From positions 1 to 64,000 of the forward strand of contig JAKSYS010000012.1 in the NCBI GenBank assembly GCA_022925895.1: 64,000 nt of DNA. The letters run 5' to 3'. The DNA is from Fragilaria crotonensis (lineage: Eukaryota > Bacillariophyta > Fragilariophyceae > Fragilariales > Fragilariaceae). The notes under the pieces are model-generated. The model was given only the letters and a program-made list of their open reading frames with translations, was not told the DNA's origin and made no database searches. The position numbers were made by a program, and so were the translations under genes. Positions 1-11,876 of this stretch are shown here, piece after piece; position 1 is the first letter of the stretch, and every line of letters starts with the position of its first letter.

Positions 1-2652
1 GTTGTTGAACGCATGTTTGCACGAGACGCCAACAGAGCACTAGCTATGATGCTGTCTGCAGGATGGACCAAATTTCTACAGGGAAACTGTGGGCGGAAGC
101 GACGAAGACTGCGGCGGTACTCGGGAATACACTACCCAATACCCGCACAGTACCCCCCGACGAACTGTTCTACGGTACCCCGCACGATATACGGTAGCAC
201 AGTGGAGTATGGCCGAATTGGCTATGTTACAAACAGAGGAACAATGAGAGGGAAGTTCAAGGAGAAAGCCACCAAAATGATCATGGTTGGCTATGCTGAG
301 AACCATGCAAGAGATGTGTACGGATGTACAATCCTTACAGTGGAAAAATTGTTGAAACAAGAGATATTCATGCATGGGCTGACTTGACAAAGGCTGAAAA
401 TGACATCAGATTGACAATGGACGATGCCTTTGACCGTCAGATGGTCCTAGGCGAAGATCTGGAAGAGGTGGAAGCTGAATTGGCGGCAGATGAAGAGGAA
501 TTGACTCCCCAAATTCATCTCATTCCAGAGTATGATGAGGAAATCGCGACCATGACTGCATTGCAACCGGCTGAAACTCCCATGTCTTCAGCAGGGAGGA
601 TAGAGTCGATGATTGAGCGAGAGAGAACGAAAGAAGACGAGGTACACGACGAGAACGAAACGAAAATGGACGTGCCTCCGAATTCAATTCTTTTCGATTC
701 CGACTCCGATGACGACGAAGACGTCATCATATTGCGAAAGGAAGGCGACAGCGATGAAGAGCGAATCGTGGAGTTGCCTATAGAACAAACAATCATCGAG
801 AATGCCGAAGAAATGGTCGAGGAACAGCAAAAACAGAGGACAACACCATTGGAAAGAGAATTGAAAAAACTTGGAATTGAGAGTCCAGTTGTGATCGAAA
901 ACGACGAGCCCGGGACGCGTACAAGAAGCAGAACTCGAATTGCGCATCTGGTATTTAATACCATGCTTACGTCGGACCCAGGCGAACCTAAGACATTTCG
1001 TGCAGCTGTGACCGGATCGAAGAAGCAAGAGTGGATACCGTCCGCTAAGTCCGAAATTAATAATTTCATATCACGCGACGCATGGAAGAAATCCCAAGGG
1101 ACAAGTTGAATGGACGAAAACCTATACCTGTTAAGTGGATTTTCAAGATCAAGGAGGAACAGGACGGCACACTACGGTACAAGAGCAGAATCGTACTGAA
1201 GGGCTACGTGATGGTACCTGGTGTGGACTATACAGAGTCATTTTCACCTGTTGCAACGGATACTACGGTCAGACTCGCAATTACTATCGCGCTGTACAGG
1301 CAAGACGAAGGTTGGACGATTGAGATGATTGACATCGAAGCAGCGTTCTTAAACGCGGAACTTGAAGACGACAAGCCAGTATTTGCAGAGTGGCCGGAAG
1401 GTATTGTTGAATTGGGATATATAACGGAAGACGAATTGAGGCGTTATTGTATTATGTTGACTCGTCCGATGTATGGAGGAGTGGATGTCCCAAGACTTTT
1501 TATGAAGACACTACGTAAGTACCTGACGGCACATGAAAATGATTCAAAGTCTGGTTGATCCGTGCATGTACTACTGGAAAGACACGAAAGGGCGTATGAC
1601 CCTCATGGCAGTTGTACACGTGGATGACGTAATTTTGGTTGGATCGAAGAAGGCGATTGAGGAATTCAAGACGAAGCTTAAGGAACGATTCAATATATCT
1701 GATCTCGGAAAGTTGAAGAAGCACTTAGGAGTATGGTACGATTGGAGCGTGGACGAAAATGGAAATGTCATTATCACTGCGAAGATGAACAAACTTGAAG
1801 ATGAAATCGTGGAAACCTACGAGAAGATTACTGGTAAAGAAGTCAAGACCTACGACACGCCCGGATACCCGAACAAGTACCTAAGTAAAAACGAAGGACC
1901 TACGGTTAATATGACGGATTACAGGTCAATGGTTGGAAAGATCATGTATTTAACGACGAAACTGGCACCGGATTTGGCCAACGCAGCTCGAGAACTGGCA
2001 CAGCACCTATCGAACCCAGGTGAGGATCACTGGAAGGCATTGGACAGAATGGTCGGTCATATCAAGTTACGACCATACGAGGGGCTTACGTACAGGAGAC
2101 CCAAGGAACTACGACCTATTTCTATGGTGGATTCCGACTATGCCAAGAATACGGACAATCGCAGAGTATATCTTCGGGACTGCATACGTTAGGTGGAACG
2201 TTGGTACATTGGGAATCAAAGACCCAACACGTCGTTACACTATCAGTACCGAAGCGGAGTATATCAGTTTGGCGAGAGGTGCATGCGAGAACAAGTTTAT
2301 CATGATGTTACTCGACGAAGGCATACGAAGACCGGATGAGAAACGTCATATGGGAAAAGTGTACGAGGATAATCTTGGAGCGATTTATTTGGTCAAGAAT
2401 CAACATGTCGGAGCCAGAACGAAGCATATCGATGTACGTGCTCATTTTATCCGTGAACTGGAAGATAACGGTTATTTGAACGTGCAGTTTATTCGATCGG
2501 AAGAGAATGCAGCGGACATATTGAACAAGAACTGTCCTGAGAAATTACATACGAAACACGCGAAGAACATACGAGATGGAACCCTGATTGTTGGAGGGAG
2601 GATGTCGAGGATAGTAGGCTACTGGATAAGTCCAGTACCGGTGAGACAGTGA
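1..2652 (+). mobile_element. Degenerate Ty1/copia retrotransposon, 3' part (integrase end, RT, RNase H)
   Basis: The 5' part lies outside the window, so no LTR pair can be seen. In order it holds the integrase C-terminal region (for example GRIGYVTNR and MIMVGYAENHA, about 200-310), an acidic linker (about 420-900), a copia-type reverse transcriptase (KPIPVKWIFKIKEE, then IDIEAAFLNAELE, then HVDDVILVGS) and an RNase H (STEAEYISLA, RTKHIDVRAHFI). The protein jumps frame at about 60-130, 320, 1085, 1535 and 2170. Each domain is recognisable but no continuous polyprotein exists. The order integrase, RT, RNase H is diagnostic of Ty1/copia. Its sequence is distant from the copia element at 27853-33844, so it belongs to another lineage. 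It is either an old inactive copy or a copy damaged by sequence errors. Confidence 0.88.
1082..2652 (+). pseudogene. Copia reverse transcriptase and RNase H, frameshifted
   Basis: This is the catalytic half of the element starting at 1. The RT fold runs from KWIFKIKEE (about 1135) through the first catalytic aspartate (MIDIEAAFLN, about 1330) to the HVDD box (about 1620), which replaces the usual YVDD. A frame change at about 1535 separates the finger and palm parts. A second change at about 2170 separates the connection region (DSDYAKNTDNR) from the RNase H domain, which ends at 2652. RNase H landmarks are STEAEYI, EDNLGAIYL and the RTKHIDVRAHF histidine region. The family's usual length for this part is about 500 residues, and nearly all of it is present across three frames. 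It cannot be translated as it stands. Confidence 0.85.
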
Positions 2653-2887
2653 ATACTGTCGTTGGCGAAGCTGAGAGATTCGACGTTTGGACGGAATGTC
2701 AGATTCGAGTCAGACGTGAACTCGGAATTGAACGCACGACTGAACTGGGATAAAGAATTCGAAATTAATCGAACTACGGATTTCCAAAGAGTCCAACAAA
2801 CCAAGATTCCATCGGAGGACGAAAACTATGGAAAGTTGGAGGAAAACATTAAACATGTAGGAGATTGGACAGAAGTCCACTATAAAA

Positions 2888-2995
2888 GAACTGGGAAGAA
2901 CAAGAAGGAGACACAAGGAAGGAAGAAGGATGGAGAAGGTTCTGGAGAGACAGAGAAGGGAACCTGGAAGAGGAGTTTAGTTAGAACCTAAACTC
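2888..2995 (+). other. Purine-rich tract followed by an 8-bp hairpin
   Basis: Downstream of the RNase H there is a strongly purine-rich run (about 2888-2975, rich in AAGGA and GGAGA). It is followed by a perfect inverted repeat, GAGTTTAG (2973-2980) and CTAAACTC (2988-2995), with a 7-nt loop. The tract could be the polypurine primer of the degenerate copia element. No second LTR copy is present to confirm the boundary. The hairpin could equally be a transcript-end structure. Confidence 0.35.
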
Positions 2996-4299
2996 ATAAC
3001 TTTTACTTTACAGATTTTGTCAAGGCCTGACAACCGCAGTTATCACCCCATAACCAGAGCAAGTACTGTGGTACCGCGCTCACGATATCTGGGATTCTCA
3101 GGTAGTTGCATACCGTAGCCGTAGATTTTATGTTGATGTTGATGTTCCTCTTGACGCCATCCAAAACCAGAGACTCTCTTCAACTTTCGACGAACTAATT
3201 TTGTCGAACACGTGTTTGATACTCGAGTATAGTATGCACAATGTTCTACACAACGGTACTAGTACCAGGTACATGAATGTAGCGTATTCCAAGTATTGGA
3301 GTAGTGTACGGCGCTCTTCATATGATATATTCTGGGTACACATAGCTCACGCTATGAGTGTGCAGATTGGAGAGCGCCGACTTGTCAAGAATGAGAAACG
3401 CGAGGGGTTGCAAGTTTGATGTCCAATTCTGCTTCCTAAAACAATGCCACTCATAGTAGACATGATGGACAGTGGAGCTGCATGATTGTGAACTATGTCA
3501 AGTTGAGAAACCACAATTATGGATGGGTCGCTCTAGAGACTCATTACTGGACACGGATCCGACCATCCTGCGGGCATTGTTGCCACACATATGCAACCAT
3601 AAAATAGCTTCATCACTCATCATATAAGAACAGAGGTGAAGCTGGACAGCGTCCAGATAGCTGCTAGTTTATATATTCGATCATACTCACTGCCCAAATA
3701 TCAATTTGTATGACTACAGTGGAAGGTGTCTTGAAACAGGGTTCGCCAACCACGAATGTCACGAACGTGTGATTTTGAGACCTGTTCGGTTTCAAAACAT
3801 GTGAGTTTCCACATTGCATTTTATTAACTGACGCATTCATCTGTCACCTCGGTTCTCGATCGTTTGGCTTCTCGTTTCATACCTTCCGAACGTAGACCAC
3901 AACAAACACAAAAGACACGGACTATCAATCTCGACAAGGCACGAGGGTTTCGCAAAGAATGCGATGGACGAGAGTGCCGTCATGGGTTCTTCGCTTTCAA
4001 CTCCTTCAACGATCTAGAACGATTCAGAAAACTGCGGTATCTCCGCTACCGTCTGGGGCTGCCATTTCGTCAAGCCAGATGACTCTACTGGTGAACTTTC
4101 CTCGCGACGTCGTCATACCATCACAGAGCGCAGGAGTGGCAAAACTTGGTGCTTGTGAAAGCATTTGAAATAATTGTGATTGGAGAATTCAGACATTCTA
4201 AGCATGAGCCTCGTGGTTGAGAGTTGGCTAGCTAAAATAGACTTCTGATATTGGATGTACACTACATCACTCAACGATAGAATGCATCGGTTCCAACGA
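2996..4299. other. Intergenic, no supported gene
   Basis: Short open frames occur (for example 3864-4082) but show no recognisable domain, no good start context and no codon pattern like the neighbouring genes. The stretch may include the remaining 3' end or LTR of the copia remnant. I see nothing else definite. Confidence 0.4.
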
Positions 4300-7200
4300 T
4301 CAATATCCTCGCGAACCCCGGACAAAGGACGAGGATGGATTAATGTCATAGCCTCGCCTCTTTGCAGCAGGGCGTTCGCCACCATCAAACGGACGCTTGC
4401 CAGCAACTGACGAATCACGTTGCTCATTTTGGAAGTTTGGCATGCTTCGTTCGTCCTGACTTGGATATTCGCCTATCTCCCGTTGAGCAACGTTTGCGTT
4501 GTTGGTGGCGTAGTTCCTATGTCCTCCATTACGGTTGGCATCCCAACCACTTCCGTTCGAGGGCGCTTGACTGCGTCGCCGTTCCGAGTAAAAATCATTC
4601 GGCTGGCCGTCCCATCGCTCCACGTCGTTTCTCGGATTCGTTTCGTTTCCTCGTCCTCCATAGCCGTCAACACCATGACTTTGATGTCGCCAATCATTTC
4701 CATCCTCATGTTTTGTATGCTGCATGTTTTGCATACCGCCTTCGCGGTGACCAGAGTTACGCGGCTCTTCTTGTCTTCGGTACACGCCTCTGTGTTGGCT
4801 TCCGCTTCTCCTTTCAGCCTTAAAGCCGAGATTTGTTTCGTTTAGTGCTTGTGAAACGTGAGAACGGTCCATCGCTGGCTGTTCGGGGTGCTCGTGAGAA
4901 CGAATGCGCCGCTCGTATTGATTCTGATACGCATTTTGTTCGCTTTTTGTGTCGCTGTGGAAATTTGCGTTTTCTTCATATTGAGCAGCGCCATTTGCTC
5001 GTTCCCAGCGTCGAGAAGGAAAAATTTCGGAACGATTGTCGGGGTAAGCATCATGAGAGTAACAGATTTCCTGATCTTCTTGAATAACTTGGCGTTCCCC
5101 GATGTTAAACGTATTGCCGGATCTACGGTCTTTACCTGGATAATGATTTGAGTTGCGAGCCTGGGTTTGATCTTGTTGTTGCCACTCACGATGAGCGCCT
5201 ACATTGTGATCGTATGAGTCTTCGTGGTTGTGGCGATGACTCAACCCGTGGTGCCAATCCTTAGCGCTTTGACCATCGTACTCGGCGCCTTGCGAGTTGC
5301 CATGGCTTCCACGATTGAGACTGTGATTACTTGACTGACGCTCGTTCTCTCCATGATTCGACTGCCCCTTCTGTGCGGTGTTTCGATCGCTGCCGTGGCT
5401 GCCATAACCGTCGAACTTGCCACGATGCTGGTTACTGCCATTGTTGACACCACGTCGACCATGTCTGTCACCGTAGCTGTTCGCCGCTGGCACACTGTGA
5501 AATCTATTGTGCGAAGTCGAGTCATGATTTGGCGTGACTGGCCCTCGGTGGGCGTGGCTGCTTTCCCGACGAGGGTTGTCGAAGCTTCGTCGACGATCGT
5601 GGCCGTCAAGTTGATTAACTGGCGTGCGTCGATCCACCTGAATGGGGAGGGGGCCTGAATAACGAGGACGAACGTGCTGGATCACGTCCGGCGTATGATT
5701 TGCAGTTGTATTCTGCTCCTTGAACTTATTGTACCCTTCATGGTCGAACAAAATTTTCCCACCGTTCTTCTGAACCTCTCGAATGAGGGCCTCCTTGTCG
5801 ATATGAATCCTGCCTTTGTTCGGCTGGTCGATTTCCACGATTCCCATGAACTCCAGCATGGCGCGAACTCGTTTTCTCATTCCATCATCCCCATGTCGGA
5901 CGCCGCGCATTCTCGTTTTGCCATAACCTGTGACAATATCAATCGACGTGACTGCGGCAAGCTTCGACGTATTAACTAAATATGGCACCAGACATTCTTC
6001 AAACCACCATCCTAGAGCTATTTCGCCTCCACCAAGCGAGAGGAAATGCAAGTCAAGCTCTAGCCACTGTGTGCCCAATCTCGAAACTCGCGCATAGAAA
6101 CCTTTCTCAATTCCCAGCTCAAATAAACGACGACCAAGTTGTACCTGTGAGCTGACTGCATCGAGCACTGCGTTAAAGGAGACAACGTCGTGAATCACAC
6201 CAACCGTCTCCATTTCTTCAAAGAGCTCCAGCCCCTTGTTCCAGAGATTGCATCGCGCGCAGGCAGATATGGCAGAGTTGAAGATGTGAACATTCGGTGC
6301 AACGCCCTCCATTTTCATACGATCCATAAGCTGAAAGGCAATATCGGCTCGACAACACTTTTCCATACACGACATCGCAGCGCCAAAGATGATGACATTT
6401 TTCTTGATCCTAAAATGGGCGAACGGTGAGCACCAACTAGTGTGCAATGCGTTCAGCACATGCAAGTACCTACCCCAATTCAGTCATCTCGTCAAGGTAC
6501 TCCAGGCATTGGCGGTACTGGAGCCCCTTTTAAGCCGAAATTGCCGAGCCGTAGCTGACTACAGTGATCGGCAGTCGTTTTGCTTTCATCTCGTCAAATA
6601 GATCCAAAGCCCTCTCCCATTGAAGGCCTTTTCTAGAGCTGTCATCGTTGCGTTGTAGGTAACAATGCTTGGCGTGTTTCCGGATCTTTCAATTTCACGG
6701 AAAAGTTCTAAAGCCTTCTCCCACATTTGTCCTTTCGACAAGGCAGAAATTGCAGCAGAGTAAGCAATAACATTGGCCCCATGTCCTGAAGCTTTCATTT
6801 CATCCAGCACTTCCAGAGCAAGCTTCCACTGCTGGCCTTTTTCCGCTGCACTAATCAATGCGGAGTAGGTAACAACTGTTGGAACCACCCCTTCGCTCTT
6901 CATCTGTTCAAACAGTTCAAGTGCCTTGTGAGGCACGAGACCCTTTTCACAGGCGCTAATTGCAGCGTTGTACGCAATTGCAGTTCGGCCTATTCCTTCA
7001 CGCTTCATGCGATCCAGTAAATCAAGTGCGACCCGCCACTGACCTGCCTTTTCACACGCCGAGATGGCCGAGGAAAATCTGAAGGTAAAGGTTAGTCCGT
7101 CGTCTAATGGAGACGAGCTGAAAATTTCCAGCACTTACGTGACTTCATTCTTCTGGATACCTCTGCGATCCATTTCTTCCAGTAGGCGCAGCGCTCGGTG

Positions 7201-7875
7201 GTTGTCTTTCATCTTTTCACATACTGAAATGAGCGAATTGAAATGGTATACATTCTTTTCGATGCTACGCTCCTCCATCCATTGCCACACAGAGAGAGCA
7301 ATACCCATCTTCCGACGGCGAGCAAGGTTTGAGAGAATGGCCGTTAGTGCTTTTCCAGACTGAAAGCTGGCAGCAAAGTCATCCTTGGCGTGATCTAGTG
7401 TTCCCACCAGGTCGCAGCCTGGACGACAGAGCGCTTCGACGAGCCGGACAGCATCGAACCCAACCGAACTGCGAAAGCTGCCCCTAGAGTCCGAATAGTT
7501 TTGAGTTGGTCTGTGTTGTCGTGTTTCTATTGGAGGAGGCGGGGTTGGGGCTGGAGTGGTTGATGGTACGCCTGGATGGGTCATGGGGGCGGTCCCATTA
7601 TTCCTAGTTACTTCAGGACAAGGAGGCTCCACCTTGGGGGACGCTTGTGACGAATCCGAGTTTGCCTGTAAATCGGTTTCACGGGCCCGCAAATCGGCTC
7701 GTTCTTTATAGCCTCGTTTGAAGTGATCTAAAGGCTGCGGTGCCATATGACCTGGAGCCGTCTCAGATCCAGGGACAAAATTTTCCCCGTGATCAGGTTT
7801 AAGCGGCTCCTGTTTGATAGCAACTTGACTGATTGTCGTGAAGAAGAATGAATTAAAAGGAAATGAGAATTGCAT
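4300..7875 (-). CDS. PPR-SMR RNA-binding protein with long disordered H/N/R/G/S-rich tail (frameshift present)
   Basis: Three exons on the minus strand fit: 7875-7139, 7078-6474 and 6409-4300. The introns are 60 bp (7138-7079, GTAAGT...CAG) and 64 bp (6473-6410, GTAGGT...TAG). Exon 1 gives a low-complexity N-terminus and the first pentatricopeptide repeats (FNSLISVCEK). Exon 2 carries repeats such as YNAAISACEKG and YSALISAAEKG. Exon 3 holds the last repeats, then an Smr domain (LDLHFLSLGG, VTGYGKTRMRG) and about 480 residues rich in His, Asn, Arg, Gly, Ser and Gln. PPR-SMR proteins bind organelle RNA or DNA, and organelle targeting is likely. In exon 2 a 1-nt loss after TALEKA (about 6630), then an in-frame TAA (about 6533), break one repeat, although the repeat pattern resumes cleanly. 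The start is uncertain: the sequence just after M1 ends in a pyrimidine tract plus CAG, so an upstream exon is possible. Confidence 0.82.
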
Positions 7876-9379
7876 ATAGATGAACGCTCGAGTTCGAGAT
7901 CAGCGTAAGGCACATTGAACTGAACGACAAGGCAGTTGTCGTGTCACCTTAGTTTTTATTGCAAAGCCATTGCAGGTCGATACTTGTCGTGTGCCGAAGG
8001 AGCGGTAACGAAACGTACAATGTGAAATTTACAGCTACATCATGGAAATGTTGTCGTATATGCAAAATCAAGCTACCAAATTCGGTCCGGTATCCTTTCA
8101 TATGACAGACGAGCGTCGACACGTGCCTACTCATAGGCATAGGCTATCCAGACTTTGTTGCGTTTGTACATCCTCCCTTCAATCACTCAAGCTTACCTCA
8201 TGATTGTTGTTGTGTATGGAAAGGTGGAATGATATCTATGTTGTGAGTTTGAAGATTGATGTGTTCGAGCATTGGGATTGAAGGGATGTATATGCAATGC
8301 TGATAACTACTATTACAAGGATGTGCGTGCAACACTGCAATGCAAATGAAGATTACGAAGGATCAACTGACACATGGCTACATGTACCTGGTACCTGGTA
8401 CAAGTATTGTACTACTTTGGGCTCCGCACTTTCTGGCTAACGATACTATATTTGTTGTCTATTGCAGTACTCAGTACTATTATTTTGAGTTTTCAGTAGG
8501 TATGTCATACATGCATTCATGTGCATATGCATACGACATACGAGAACGTCAAGTGCATGCTCCGTCCGTTGATGTCTTGACAGGGTTCTCATTTTTCGTT
8601 GAGTGTCTTGCTTTTGCCATGCATGAATTCGCATCTTGTACATGTACAGTACAGTACATAGAGGCAAATTCGAGACTACGTTTTCGTGCCTTCGCACACC
8701 TGCCATCTGCCACTGGGTTTCCAAAATGCTACTCCGAGTACTACGGTAGTACCGTAGGACTAGAGTACTGCTCCAAATACTGAATCCAGAGTATTCGATC
8801 GGACTGCTCGCCTCTCGCCTCTAATCGTATATACTATATACTATATACTATATACTATATACTATATACTATATACTATATACTATATACTATATACTAT
8901 ATACTATATACTATATACTGTATACTGTATACTGTATACTGTATACTGTACCAGGTACTTGTGTACCTTGTACTACTAGAGTTCCAGGTACTGCAGAATG
9001 TTTACAGTATAATAGAATACAGTCTACTACTGCGTTTACTCGGCCTACATTGGGATTCCACCTTACTCCGAGTATGAGCACTATTGATATGACACAACTA
9101 TGACACGAACGGTTTGCAAATGAAGTTTGCGCCGAAACTTTTCTTTGCTGCCGTCATTCCAATAAATCAGTCGAAGAAAATCGTTGGTAGCGGTGGTTGT
9201 GCTTGTTCTTGTGAGTACGCATTGTGGGCCCTTAGGTCGTATTCAGAGTACTAAACTGGAATGCTACCACTATTGAATCGAAACAGCAGAAACTACCATA
9301 AACAGATCAAGTCTGCTCATGAGTTGTAGCAAATCCAAAAAGTCTCTAGGCTTAACGAGCGGGTGTAAAAATTCACGGT
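7876..9379. other. Intergenic between two genes transcribed leftward
   Basis: No credible gene. The stretch holds the 5' flank of the PPR-SMR gene, a heptanucleotide microsatellite (8828-8949) and many GTAC-containing words (for example GGTACCTGGTAC near 8390 and AGTACTACGGTAGTACC near 8740). Confidence 0.5.
8828..8949. repeat. Two-phase heptanucleotide microsatellite (TATACTA)n then (TATACTG)n
   Basis: About twelve tandem copies of TATACTA are followed without a break by about five copies of TATACTG. The single-base switch in the unit suggests that one variant copy expanded at the right edge. Confidence 0.9.
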
Positions 9380-11785
9380 CTAATCTTCGTCGGCGAAGAA
9401 AATATCATTCTCAAAGTCGATGCTAGCATTCAGAAAGTGCAACGATGCTTGAAGGGTTACAAGGGCGTAGCCCTCTTTCCCTTGCAAGAGCCGTTCATCT
9501 CTGGCAAACTCTTCCAGAAATACCACTTCGGCGTTCATGAAAGGGACATTCGCAATAACAAGGTGTAAGCACACCATCTTGAGGAGGGAATCAGCCCCTA
9601 ACGCCTTATGGTTTGGAGCAGCAAAATGATCGGATATTTGCTCAAGGAACTTCACGCATTCCCGAAGCTTATCAACTGGCGAATGTGCTTGTGGGATTTG
9701 TGCTAAGGTGTGAAGTGCCTTCTTTGAAACATCGTCCATTTCCATCAGGTCTTCAGTTTTGCCTTGCGCAAATTTTGCAACCTTAGCCATCAAATCCTCA
9801 TCAACGCACCGAGTCTCCTCCAGGATTTCTTCCAGCACTGAGTCGTACAGCTGTCCGAACACCAATCCCTCGACAGCCGTGGCAGTCATCTCAGTTATCG
9901 TTGGAGATGAGGCGAAGCCTGGCCGTACTTCTAGCAGCGTCGCTGTGACATGTTTAATAACTGCATGTGCATTAAGACGCCGGAATCGAACAAGTTTCGA
10001 GGCAGCTTCGTTGAAATCGCCACTGCCGTCGTCTCTATTTCCGTCCTGTGCCTTTCGTTCCAAATCGTTGATAAGTTTAGCGATGTCGTCAAGCTTTCGT
10101 TCGTTGGCCCTTTTTCGGTGTTCTTGAATCAGCACTCGGTAGACGTGTCCTGGAAGACTTAATCTATCATTGAGAATTCTGCTGACAAGAAGAAGTACCT
10201 TGTCGTCAGTTGGAATCTCGAATTCTGCCGCTTGAACTATATCAACATCTGCCTGGAAACGCTTGTTCTTGGCCCTCTGCTTGCTTAGATTGCGATCCAG
10301 TTATGATACCGAAAATCCCTGGCGCTCGCACAGCAGGAGCTTCTCGCTTGGCCTTCTCGCAGATTTGATCCCACGCTGGATCGATCAAACGTGGGGCCGG
10401 ACCAACAAGACTTTGCGTGTGGAACCTTCTTCGCCCATGGAGATGATTCTTTGTTCAGCGTGATGCTGAATCTGCTTCGCCGTATAGCTACCAGCAGCAG
10501 CCCCGGCGACTAGCACAACAGCGGTCACCGAGCCTTCAATCACAACGCTCATCATGCCACATGCTTGTCCCCATTTAACACCAAAGCAGCCCCGGCGGGT
10601 CCCGCCATGACTAAACCGGCGACTCCACCTGCAATGCCTCCGACAACTGATACCACTCCCATCTTAGTTTGGAGATTAGTCGAGAGTTTTGCTACTTCGT
10701 ATGTTCCGTTGCTAACCTCATCAGCGACGCCAGTTTCGGAGGAGGCTCTGGTGTGACTTCCTTCAAAGCGCGTCCCTCGTTTCCTTCGGCAGTTGAGTGG
10801 ATTCTTTCGTCTGCCGTAATGAAAGTCGGTCCTTCGTCTCGGCAAGAGTCTCCTCTTGAATTGACTCCGTGCATAGGAGCATTTTTGTCATTTGAAGCAA
10901 CATCACAGTTTCTGTAGAATTATCATCGCCAGATTCCGGTTTCGGTTCGGCATCAGCATCCTGAATCGTTGGTCGCGCTCGAAAGTGGACAAGAACATTC
11001 TCTTGTATAGCCCTCGCCACACTGGAAAAACTGCTGTCGGACTCCTCCACCTGTTCGTCGGCTTTGTAGGACTCTTCCTCGTTTGCGACATTTGGTGGAG
11101 GTGATGGCGAACGAGGAGGTGACGGTGAAAGAGGAGGTGATGGTGAACGCCGGGGCAATGGAAGCGTCTCGTCACTCCCCTCACCGAGGCCAATAAATTC
11201 TACTTTGTGTGCCCAATGACTTGGTGGACCATCAGTGGTCCAAACCATCGATGTATCTTCGTTCAACTCGTTTTGAGTTGCTGGTTTGCTTGGTGGGAAT
11301 GGCGGTTGCGATTCGATGACTACGTCGTCGACAGATTCTCTTATAACGTCAGGCGTGGACGATTTCCGGCGTAAATAACGCAAGAGTTTCATCGGCCTTG
11401 CTCCTCCCGCGTTCGTGGACTCACTACTATCGTGCTCCCTTTCTGGTTGGTCTTGTATTCGTTTGGAATTGACCGTGCACTTTTCCTTCCACATGTGCCC
11501 TTCGTTGTCGTGTGTCGCCAGGGCACACGTTCGGTGAGCGTAGACTCCGCAAGCTAAACACCGAACCAGTTGTGAGCTGGAATCGGATTCATAACCCAAG
11601 ATGCTGTGGAGTCTCTTGTCGCATCCACCGCATAGTCGCACGGATCCTGAAATCAGAAAGGAAACTCGTGCGAACGAGTGATGGTGGACGGGGTGGAAAC
11701 ACAGTTGTGTTTCCTCCATCGTGTCTATCGTATATTCTAAGGAGCAAATCTTATCGGCGTCATCTGCGGGGTCTTGTTCTACCAT
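9380..11785 (-). CDS. C1-like zinc finger and VPS9-domain protein, probable Rab5-type GEF (several frameshifts)
   Basis: The N-terminus (11785 leftward) has a C1-like zinc finger: HHHSFARVSF, then CGGC, then CLACGVYAHRTC. A Ser/Pro-rich linker (repeated SPSPP, about 11110-11160) follows. A Gly/Ala/Val-rich hydrophobic stretch (about 10460-10680, MGVVSVVGGIAGG and SVTAVVLVAGAAAG) could enter a membrane. The C-terminal VPS9 domain (9380-10135) is clear: GADSLLKMVCLHLVI, then KEGYALVTLQASLHFL. VPS9 proteins exchange nucleotide on Rab5-family GTPases in endocytosis. The C-terminus and the first 340 residues are each open, but between 10850 and 10230 the reading moves frame about four times (near 10780, 10580, 10385 and 10250) while staying plausible. 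This looks like clustered 1-nt indels. Total length is about 800 residues. Transcription is divergent from transketolase, with the inverted-repeat element at 11886-13076 inserted between them. Confidence 0.75.
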
Positions 11786-11876
11786 GGTGCGTTTCTGTTT
11801 CCACTTTCTTGGTGGCTTTGATCAGTAGACAAGTAACGGAGTCTTATCCTTGCATTGGGATGAATCGTTATTCTTG

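Noticed and set aside
515-1069. 184-aa minus-strand frame in the copia remnant
   Set aside because: It mirrors the acidic linker of pol and has Ser-rich shadow composition.
11640-11680. Intron acceptor in the C1-like finger (pyrimidine tract plus CAG before GGATCC)
   Set aside because: The frame is open through it, and the nearest donor would leave an intron of about 24 bases.
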